A DNA stretch of 64,000 nt from Tubiluchus corallicola (taxonomy: Eukaryota; Priapulida; Priapulimorpha; Priapulimorphida; Tubiluchidae). This document shows, in pieces, positions 24,527-36,500 of this stretch. Where the stretch lies: assembly GCA_030141605.1 (NCBI GenBank), contig JAQGDQ010000002.1, forward strand, positions 124,001-188,000, in the 5' to 3' direction. The position numbers and the translations under genes are program-made. Positions within the stretch are counted from its first letter, which is position 1, and the number at the start of each line of letters is the position of its first letter. Under the pieces are notes generated by a model. That model saw nothing but the letters and a program-made list of their open reading frames with translations, had not been told where the DNA came from and searched no databases.

Positions 24527-27500
24527 TCAAAATGCACTCACTGATTTGTATTTGTCAAGAGCCTCTTGCAAACGGCGTCCATATTCCTTGTCACACTGGG
24601 TGAAGTTGTATACCGCCCTCTTTTGAATAAATTCCTGTGCATCCTTTAGATGTCCGGCCATGTTCATAATAAGATGTTCCTTGTCAGACTCGCTTAGTAC
24701 CTGAAAAACAGCATAATGAGGCAACAACATAACTGATACTTGGTTGTCAATCCTAGGACAGTTTTCATTACAGTAGTCGCCACTTAACAAAACCAAGGAT
24801 AAAAAAACCAGTGCACCGTTTAATAAGACCACATTTTCAGTAATAGGCAACAAAAGTAATAACAAAATGGTAATAGGACACAAAAGCAATAGCAAAATGA
24901 AAAAATTAAAATGTATTTTTGGTAGTTTTTTTTCAAGATATTCAATTGAAATTTAAGTCCCATTTCCTACGTTCGCCTCTTCTTAGTCTAAGTCACACTG
25001 AAAGTTGAAGTTGAATGGCTGGTCATAACTGCTCTGTATGTACAGCTACTAGACTTCAGTCTGTTGAATCACGCTATAATGGAAGTGAGCTGACTGAACT
25101 ATGTTTAATTGTCTGCATGAGCTTGTAAGCAAAGTTTTCGTAGATAATGTGCTAAATTACGTCAGGCAAACAGAAACGCACGCAGCTAGATGCAGAAAAG
25201 GAAATCTTAGAATTGTTAGATAAATTTAAAGGACTGCAATCAAACTATAATTGATTGTCGAACAACCTACAACTGATATAAGGTAGCACTGGAAACAAGG
25301 TGAAAATATTTTTTCTGTTTCTAAACTAACACAGAAGAAAATTATATACAATTTTCGAAATTTAGAAAAACCATGACGCTTTGTTAAAACATGAAGGTTT
25401 AGTGACTTTTCAAGAAAAGCCACATTGCTAGAGCAAGTACTTTATCGTGGCAACTAATGCTAAAAACATAATTTGCAAATTCCTAAATAAAACAAAGTTT
25501 TTTTAGGTTCTGATTGTGAAATAGTTTATCACAAAACATGTGAAAGCTACTCAGTTCCTACAAATTATATACCTTTCTCCAAAAATCTCCAACTTGGCTG
25601 AAGTTGTCGTCATCATCAGTTCTGTAGCGTTTGACATCACCACTCACTGGGAAAGTATGTTCCAAATAGGTGGGGTCATGGTCAGGACCCATAAAGCTGT
25701 TAGGGAAATAGTTTGGAGCACCCTCTGTTGAGTAAAAGTAAGAATTTCCAAGTCAGCATTTTAAATTAGACTTCAAACTAAACTGCAAAATAATAAAAGC
25801 ATAAAGCATAACAAAGTAAAAGTCTTTGTTTATAGAGTGTCAGTTTGATTAAGAAATTTTAGTAAATTGTGCTTACGTGGTTATGTGGTTAGGAAACTTT
25901 TACAAAACCAGGTAAAAAAGCAGTGTTATAGATCACTGCATTTTTTCGTTTTCGTCCATTTTTCATTTTTGAATCATCATTTCAAATTTTAACTATCTAT
26001 ACTGTTTATATACCTTGGTTGTCATCAACACACTGTGGGCCATCACGCTGATAATTCCGGGCAGCAACACGGTAAGGACAGTTGACGGGAATTTGAGTGT
26101 AGTTAGTTCCCAAGCGATGTCGATGCGTGTCAGAATATGAATAAAGACGACCCTAAAAGACAAATTATGTTATTAACTTAAAGCACAAGAAAACCCTTTC
26201 CTACATAAAGTTAAAAAATTTGATTGTCTTGAGATTTTGTGTTAGCTACATACTGCCTTATTGCACACAGAGATTGTATTACTGGTAATGCTGCATCAAA
26301 CTTGAAAATTTAAACTCCCACGATCACTTTTAGGTGCACCCACTTTGAGGGTAGCTCATATGAAACGAGTGTAGATAAAAAGTTTCAAAAAATAATCAGA
26401 ACACTTATAGCACAAAAGTTTCACTAAATAAGCAAAAGTATAAATTACTGCATGCTGCAAATAAGATTAAAGACACGTTTTTGGTGAGTCAGAAGTGCCC
26501 ACTGGGAAAGTAAGTCAGGAACATTTTACCAGTTGGTATGAACATTTTAAATTACTAAGAATTTTCTTTTCAAGCTACTAAGTCTTTCAAACAAGTATAA
26601 GTAGTGCTAAAACTAAAAAACATGAGCTTTCAATGTAAGTATTGGTTGCACTGTTCTATCATCCTTCAAGGTCACATAATTAGAACAGCAGTCATAAGCA
26701 TCCGCAACTGAATGCTTATGTTCAGACTGTGCCGCATCAAGATCTATTTCAACTAAAAAATACAAGCTTTCAATGTAAGTATCGGTTGTACTGTTCTTTC
26801 GTCCTTCAGTGTCACATAGTTAGAACAGCAATCATAAGCATCTACAGAATGTAGCCAGTTATGCAAACACATTAAGTAAACATTTGAACTAGTGATACCA
26901 CCTGACCAACACTGTAACATGAGCAAACAATTCTATTGAACAACAAGAGCTGTTTAAAACTCTCTTGGTCAACAGGCACAGCCAGTAACAATATATAGCA
27001 GATAGAAACGGCAAACATCAGTTCAGGTGTACTCTGTACGGTTCATTCATACAGGTGCACACTGCACAGCTGCCTGTCAAACAGCCACTTACCTGTAACA
27101 TCTTGTCTGGACTGGCCTCAATACCAGGTACCATGTGAGCCGGTGCAAATGCTGACTGTTCAACTTCTGCAAAATAGTTCTTCGGATTACGATTAAGCAC
27201 CATCCGTCCCACGGCTTGTAGGGGAAAGTCTCCATGAGGCCACACCTGTCAACAAATTTAATTAAGATAGTCCAAGGACAAAACTAAATATATAAATAGC
27301 CGTATAATCACAAATGTTATACTAGTTTCTAGGTTACAGTTAATACCTGACAGCAACATGTTAGATCAAAAATCTTCACCAGGTACTTAGGATAGGCTTA
27401 CCATTATCAAATATCATTGAACAACTTGGAATGAATGAATGAACTGCTAATTATAAGTATTTTTTGATACATAGTAAACTGTATTTCCTCGTGTCAATTG

Positions 27501-30500
27501 TCTGCACGTAACTGAATTACTAAAAGTTTTTTGATTGGTAGATTCTAACTATTTCTATTAGTTATATCTTATAACTTGTTTTATCCCACAACATAAAAAT
27601 AAAATTTTCATTATTATTATTATTATTTATTAATAAGTCAATTGTGTAGAAACAATGAGAAAGAACTGCAATACTCACTTTTGTCAAATCAAATGGATTA
27701 AACTTCCAATTTTCTGCCTGGTCGAATGTCATGGTTTGAATATAGAGAGTCCAGGAAGGAAAGTTGCCATCTTGTATTGCATTGTACAAATCTCGAGTAG
27801 CGTAGTCTGGATCAGTCATCGATAGTTCAGCTGCCTGATGACCAGTTAAGTTCTTTATTCCTTGGTCAGTCTAGAATGTATAAGGTCATTATAATCTAAC
27901 AATAATAACACTAGAAGTCAGAATTTGGATTTATACAAAACTATGAAAAAAGGTGTTTATATATAAGAAACAACCAATATTTTGTGATCAGTAAATCACC
28001 CAATAACTGTACCTTGAAGTGGAATTTGCAGTATACAGCTTCGTCATTCGCATTAATGAGTTTAAAAGTGTGACTGCCATAGCCATTCATATGACGGTAG
28101 CCATCAGGAGTTCCACGGTTGGAGAAAAGGAATGACACCTGATGATTAGACTCGGGTCGCAGCGACAGGAAATCCCAAAACATGTCTGGATCCTAAGAAA
28201 TAAATAAAAATTTTATAAATTTTTACAGAAAATATTTCAAAATATAATCAAATAACAAATACAAAGTGAAAACACTCCACTATACATGCATTTCATGCAA
28301 TTTTTATATACATGTAACACGCAAACTAACACCTTCCCTAGCAAAACCAAAAATATTTGTACAAACCTTTCTTCTTATCATTACCCTACATTTACATTTA
28401 TATTGCAATCAAGACTGTGTGTACAAGAGCAATAGAAGACAAAGATGAGATTTAAATGGCAGTAGTGTCTTCATCATCGCATTATGTTTCAAATTGTGCT
28501 TCCATGTTACATTCATGTACGACAACTAATCTTTACCTTAAAATTTATTGTCAACAAAATTTGCACGTGAATTAACTACAGTCTTTGTTTAAGATTATGA
28601 TTTCACAGAGGAACAAACAAACACTTGCTAAATGTTTTAACCTCGTAAACAATTGTGACGAAGATAGCGTGGGACCGAATCATCGCGCACTCGAAAAATG
28701 GCATTTACTTTAAAAAATTCTTATTGCAAAGATACATCATATTAGCAGCATCTATTTATATATAGCTCATTATACAGAAATTTTTATTAAGCAGTAATAC
28801 TTTCTTTGTATCAATGCGAAAAAATCTGACAACAGTTCGTATCTACTTTTGCAATTTTGCATGAAATACAATAATTTAAGAGTTTGTAAACCAAAATGAA
28901 AGGCTAGAGTTTACACTTCCTCACACACAAGAAATTAGTTCGGGAATAGGATTAGGGTTAATTTTGGGTTAAGATTAGGATTAGGGTTAGGGTTGGGTAT
29001 TTAAATTGCATGGAGAATTGTAAATGCTTCCAAATGAAAATAGATGAAAGGTTCACTTACATTATATGTTATACAGGTAGCAGTTACTCTAAAGAGAAGG
29101 TTTGCAAAATTTTTGCAGAATTTCTTAACAGTTGGTGAAAACACAAATAAAAGTGAACAGCTATAAAGATGACTTAAAACGATTTAATAGCAATATTTAC
29201 ACTCCCCTTGCTGGAGTCATCATCAGATGTAAGGAATTTAAAATTTTTTACTTCATCTCTATAGCCATTCAGTTTTATTTGCATTAAGGTGTCAACATGT
29301 CTATTAAATCAACTTGTGAAAAACAATGTATTTAGTTTATTCTTCCTTTACGTACCTTCAAGTTCGTCACAGGATTCCGCTTTTGAGTATGAATAAAATT
29401 TGGAAACTGAAAGGAAGGTAAATTATTGAGCTTGTTTAAGAACTCATCTTTGTGAAATCATACATAGATCCAATTATTCATACAAACTCACTTCAACTCA
29501 GTTCATTAACACCTCAGTGCTGGTAATTAACAACTGGACTTTTATAAGAAATATAAAAAAGGAATCTCAACAATCACACATCCATAAAAGTGGCTCAGTG
29601 TTATGCGACAATGCAGTATACAAAATGCTAAAACCACATACCATTATAACTGGAATTAATCTCACTAACTAGTTATCTAATACGTAGGTAAAACAACTTC
29701 CTGCAACACAAGAAACTTCTAGCAAAATGACTGATTAAAAAAGAAATCAAGTAATATGCATGATCTTTGTGAGACTGCTTTTTATTTGTGATTCCAAAAT
29801 TTATTCGAAAACCTTTAAATCTGAATTCAAATTCGAATTTTGAATTCGGTTTCATTCGAATACGAAAACTAATTTGCTTTCTGATAGAGAATGTTCACCC
29901 CTAACAAAAACCCTACATTTTTTGCTTCAATACTTACCTAAAGAAGGTAATTTGTTAAGTTAAATTTCAAAGTTGCAGTTTTACAACATCCCGGAAATAT
30001 TGTTGCAACAGCATAGTAGCTTTACAGTGTGGTTCTTAAAGGAGTTAAAAAAAGTTCCGATTTTCTTGAAAATTTATGTGTTCTAGGAAACATGAATTCA
30101 TATCAGTGATGGCCACAAAAGCAATGTCATGGGCATTCCAAGGAAACTAGACAAGTGACCCACTCATAGGCTTATAATGCGCTTCAATAAAAACATTAGA
30201 ATTTGTGAAGAAAAGGCAATAATTCTTCTGAAATTTTAAGAATGACACTTTGACAGTCTAACTGTTCATCATGCTCTGTAAACACTTGACCTGAACAGTA
30301 AATGCATTAGATTTGCACTTACAAATATGGGATCACGGATGAAGAAAATTGGAGTGTTGTTGCCCACCAAATCCCAGTTTCCCTCTTCCGTGTAAAATTT
30401 AATGGCAAATCCACGTGGATCTCTAGCGGTGTCGGCAGAGCCCTTTTCACCTCCTATAACACAATGTAAAGACTGAACTTAAAATTAAAATATTTCAGAA

Positions 30501-33500
30501 AAGGCGCATGTCCTTGACTTGTTCTGAAATTTTTATTAAAAACAGTTCTGAACAGCAAGCAATTGATAATTTATGCAAGAAAACAGTGGACTAGACATAA
30601 CAATTTAAATAACACTCTATATATACATATAGTGTTATTTAAACAGTTATGTCTACTCCTTTGCCTTTTCTTGCATAAATTTACTCAATATTTCCTGTCT
30701 AGTTATAAACACACAAACTTTATTTTGCTCTGTGAGATAAAACAAGAGTAAAAATCTTCAATAATTACGATTTAGTATGCATACAAAAGTAGCTTTGAAA
30801 TTAGGCAGCTTCAGGAGTCAGTTTTTGCAAATCGTTACGTTTATTCAAATGAGTATTACAAGAGAGCTATACATGATACAAAATATGCCTTTATATGATA
30901 AATTTCATATTATTATTATTAATAATTTATTAAGAAATGAATAGAACCATTCAAATGAACCATCTATAGTCAACCTCGGGTATCAGGTACTTGCTTATAA
31001 GGGACCACCAGCACCGGTACCGATTTTTCGTAACGTTTTCCTATGTAAAAATCTTCATATATAAGGGACTTTCGGTTATAAAGGACGATATCGTCAGGTC
31101 CAGTGTAATAGAAACCCAGGTAAATTACCTCGCATATAAGGGACCCGATGATTAAAACGAAATTGATCGATTTTTAACCTCAATTTTCCGCAAACTTGGC
31201 CTTCCAACAGCTCGGTTTCAGCGGTCACATCACTGAACGAGCTTCCTACATACTGTCTGCACTGAATGTGAAGCAATAATCCATAAAAATATGGGCAAAA
31301 GTACAGAAAAGTACAAGCCTAGATACACCCACGGTCTGACTCAACTTCGGCTATAAGGGACATCGGATATAATGGACAGTTTTTTCCGGTCCGGAGGTGT
31401 CCGTTATATCCAAGGTTGACTGTATTTGCAGGTCACAGTCAAGAAGTTTACATAAATGTTAGAGATCAAACTTCTTTACAACATCACAACATACATTTAC
31501 ATTGAAATACAAAAATGACTACATTAACTGCAATACAAAATTTTTCAATGACCAATTACATTTGACTATATTTTTGCTTTTTGAAAGACCAGCAAACAGA
31601 TCTAGCCTAATTACAAGATTTCAAGAATAATTATAATTTCAAGTATTATTTTTCAAATAGTTGGTATTTCTGCTTTATTACAAGTATAATAAATGGGACA
31701 TTACAAATTTTATTACAAGTTGTTATTTGTAGACACACGATAATAACACCTGAATACTGTTTCTACATACAATTAGACATCTTAATTAGTTGCTGATCAT
31801 TCGCATTCTAATTCATTTTGCAAAAATGACACAGTCAGCTAGATAGCATTCTACCCTATATGCCTTTATGATATAGTTTCCAGATCAAACCTTCTAACCA
31901 TATGCTATCAAAGGCATTTTTACAATTGCATAATATAGCCAAGCTCCTTTTTTTCTCAATCATTTGACTTTCAATATTCAAAATACACTTGATAAGGTCC
32001 TTAGGAAGTTTGCCACAGTATGACTTGACTAGGACACTAGGATCACTATAATCTACCTAACCTCGCTTCCAAACACAAATTAATTAAGTTCATGAAAACA
32101 GTTTTGGCCACCTTCTTTCCAAATGCAAACTAATTAAATTCATGAACACAGTTTTGGCCCAGAAGCCCATATGGCAGATCATTGAAGGATGACATCCATC
32201 TATGTCTAGGCTTTTGTTGTCGGTTTTTGTAATTTTTATGGCTAGATTAATTTCGCTCATTGTAAAGTCAATGTGAACCATCGCCTGCCTGCATGCTGAT
32301 CTATAGGCTGACAGGTAAAGCTTTGCACCTGTGGAAACCACTTATCATCCAAAGTAGCTCCATCTACATGCGATCCCCTTAAAGAAAGCTCGTCGTAAAA
32401 TTTACACATTTTTCAACTTCATTGATGTAATAGCTGTTTTACACTTTTGGCGTTTCATTGCTAACATCTGAGTTTATAGTAATCACATTTTTCCTTTCAC
32501 GTTATAAAAGTTAAAAAGTTATTGTTTTTCAAAACTTTCTTTTACATCAGCTATGCTACTTGACTAGGCAGGTTGGACAATCTCAGGTAATTTTTTTGTT
32601 AACTTCCACAGGTCGTTTGATAACTACATGTGCTTGTTAGTCCTCTATGGTTTGCTGTGCTCTGTAATAGTTCTTTCTGCTGTAAGACTTCATTTGTCAA
32701 TTTTACCTTTGCCGACAAGTGATTCTACACACTAGAAAGGTCTGTTTTACAAATGTGTGCACAGGGTTTGAAACTCGCTACTTTCCAGAAATTTCGCACA
32801 GTAGAAGGTGTCCATCTTGCAAATGTATACACAGGGTTTGAAAGACTTTGTGTGTTGTTCTCTAATACCTCTAATGTATTCTCCATGTGTTTATTCTTTC
32901 ATATATGTGATCAGTTAAACCAATCCCTGTCCTTAAAGTCATAAGATTGTCGAGTATTTGCACGACTCTCATTGTTAAATCTAATTGTTGTAACCACTGG
33001 ATAATGGTCCACTAAAGGAGCCCCGCTAAAAAGTTCGATGTTTTTGTCTACCATTTGCGATTAAATACTAGTATTTAACCCATGTGAGGCCAAAATTAGA
33101 TCAAAGGTGCTGAAACCCATTAAGTGCTTTACATGTTGAGTTTCCTTTACATTTGTGCAACAATTTCAAATTTATCATTGCTACTAATTTCCCAGCTCTG
33201 TAATTCATTGCCTTGGTTTTTTTGTAGTCATTTAAAAACTTTTCATTAATTCCAGGGAATTTGGCTTTATGTATAAGGAGCACACGAAAAACTTGAATGT
33301 TTTTGCAGTAACTACAACCCATACTGAGTCTAGAGGACCATGTTGGGATTTGAATCTGGAATGACAGTACACTACTACTATTTAGATTGCTTCTTACACA
33401 CAGCGCAACTCCTCCTGAATGTGCATTGGGCAGCTTAACGTTAAGTCTTACTTATAGTTTCCCAGATCACAATTTGGGTGGCTCATCTGAGTAAATTTTG

Positions 33501-36500
33501 TTTAGCCCGAGTGGCAATAACGTCAAAATTAATATCGCACCCATGGGGCTACTTGTGAGTTCTGTGACAAAAAGATGATATTAATCTGACAAATTTTTAA
33601 CAGATAACATTTTTGTGAGGCTTCACAAACATTCCTCATTAGATTTATGGGATATGAAGTCATTCTAGGAAATACTTAGGTTGTTGGCTTCCTTAACGTA
33701 AATCTGACATTGCCTACTCAATGATCAATGGGCTTCAACTTTGTTCGTGCTTTTGTTGTGCACTGCATGTTAAAAACAATCTTAGCATGCGGAAGTAGTT
33801 TACGGCTTTTGTTTTAAATTGCTTGAATTTTACACCCGAGTAGTATCTAGCAATTTTCATATGAAATAAGAAGGTCATGGTGGTACGACAGACTCAGAAT
33901 AGCACAAAAGGCTATTCAAACCTTAAAACCTCATCAAACCAATTTTCAAAAAGTTATAGTCAATTTTCATACATGTATACAAATTTTTTTAGAATAAACA
34001 ATTTTTTAGCTATTTTTAACTCCTATTTAACTAACTCCACTTCCACCTCCCAGCTACTGCTTTATCTTAACAATACTGTTTTAACAATTGTTAGTTCGCA
34101 CAAACATCTTGGTCTACATCTTCAATCTAATATGAAATGGGATGTTCATATACTGCCTTCAACAGAGAAAGCACATAAACTGTTCGATAAGCTGAAAAAA
34201 TTTCTTATGTGCTACCGTGTCCAGTTTTAGAACAACTTTAGAAATATATGATCTGCCTCATTTTGGAATATGCTGATTTTGTTGGGTGTAATATACCTAA
34301 TTGCCTTTCTGATTATCTCAAAAATGTGCAAAAACATGTGGCCTTTATTTGCTCCAAAGCAATTAAATGATATTATATATAACATATATTATATATCAAA
34401 CATATTATATGACAATGGATTTGATCTGCTAACTGACAGAAGACTTTTTTACAAACCAGATTTTATAAAATTGTCAATAGATTGTGTTCATCTTTTCTAT
34501 GTGAATTACTGCCTCCTACTAATAATGAATTATCTGCTTATTTGTTAAGAAATCATAATATCTTATCCTTATTTTGAACTCACTGTGATTACTTTCATAA
34601 TTCTTTCTTTCCTTTGGCTGTCCATTTGGAATAAACTTCCTTCTTATATACAATTATCAACCTCGACCAGTAACTTGAAACATTATTTAGATAATTACAT
34701 CGGTTTCGTAAACAGACCCAAATATTTAACTCATGGCAAAATTCGAACTGTATACACCATATTCGCTTAAGAATAGGTTTTTTTCAGCTTAATTATCATT
34801 TAAATATGTATGGTTGTAAAGATTATAGTGGTAATATTGTTTGTAAGTGTTCTTGTGGTTATCATATTGAATCTATTACCCATTATTTGCTCGAATGCTC
34901 TCTATATACTGTAAGTAGAGAGCAACTCATACACAAGTTATCCATTTTGTACTTAAATAACACTATTCTATCTGGCATTATTCTTTCGGATACTGAATCT
35001 CTAATCAGTATACTCTTTAAATAGTAGTACCTTCTAAACCATGACCAAGATATAATTATATTTGATACTGTTCCACCAACATATATAAAAAATACTCATC
35101 GTTTCGCTTATTAGTGTGGTACATTATAGGATTTTTCTTATTAGTACGTAGCATTGTACTAATGTACGTATTTCAATGTATATTAATCTATTTCTATGCA
35201 TTTCATCTTCAATAGCTACACCACCTGTTTCTTCTTCCCGAGGGCAATTTATCAGTGGTCAAAGGTTTGTTTGTCTTTACGACAATAATAAAAATATGAT
35301 AATATAAAAAAACTCCTATGCAAATATTTGTAAAAAGCATTGTTGCATACATACCAACAGTAGAGAATCTGACAACCAAGGGTGTTCTTTTACCAATGTG
35401 TTCAAACACTTTGCTCTTTGTGTATTTAGTAATATCATGTGTAACTTCAAAATACCCAAATGCACCTACACAAAGTACAAGACAATGCATTATTTATATA
35501 CAAGAGCTGTTATATGTAGCCTAAAAATTAGTTTAAAATGTTTAAACACATATTTTTCAAAATGCAATTAGTATTACATATTATATGCTTATATACGACT
35601 TGTTTTCTGATAAATTTTACATCTAAGTAATCTAATGTTAAATGACAATAAAACACAGATTATACAACTTCAACCTACAAAAATCTAAGAATTAGTGAAA
35701 ATCCAATGCAAAAACTAGCCCTATAATTCACGACATAGGAGTTTGGTTTAATAAATATGCTACCATGTCTAAGAATGTTCAATTATAGTGAGTGAAGCAG
35801 AAAACAAATTGCCATAACATTAGAAGCAAGTGCTCTACAAAATTGAAATTTCACTGCGTGATGCCACGATACATTAACCTTTGGCTACAGAAGTTATGTT
35901 TATACTTTTAATAGTTTTTAAGTAATGACTAAAAAATGCTTGCCCCGTTAAAAATTTAAAAGTAAGTTAGCCAATCATCACTGGTAAAATAGCAATGTTG
36001 ACGCATTTAAAGCACTTAATAATCAACACACAGCAAAATAATAAAGAGATCAACCAGCTTACATCATAGCCTGCGCCACAGAAAACAAAGTACTGATAAA
36101 GATCTGTTGCACACAATCAACTACGGTATCTGGAATTCCCATAGCAAGAGTATGGCAGAACCGTTCAATGTAGAAGACATAAAAGCAAAAATTGTTGAGT
36201 GCTGGGAACAAATATCCCTTAAACAAGTGAGAAACTGTCAGCTTTACTTAGTTTGCAGTGAAAATGGTGGACATGTAGAGCACTTACTATAAATTATAGC
36301 AATAGCGACGCAAATTTTTGGCTTGTTTTAAAACCGCTGTATATTTGGAAAAATTTTTAGGGAATGATTTAAAATTTTTGATGTTTATATACAAGTAACT
36401 TCTAAACGATTCTGTTATTTTCTCTTTATTATATCGTGATCAAAATTTAGGCACATTTTTTGTGCCACCTAATATATAAGAATTGGGAGAGGACCCATAA

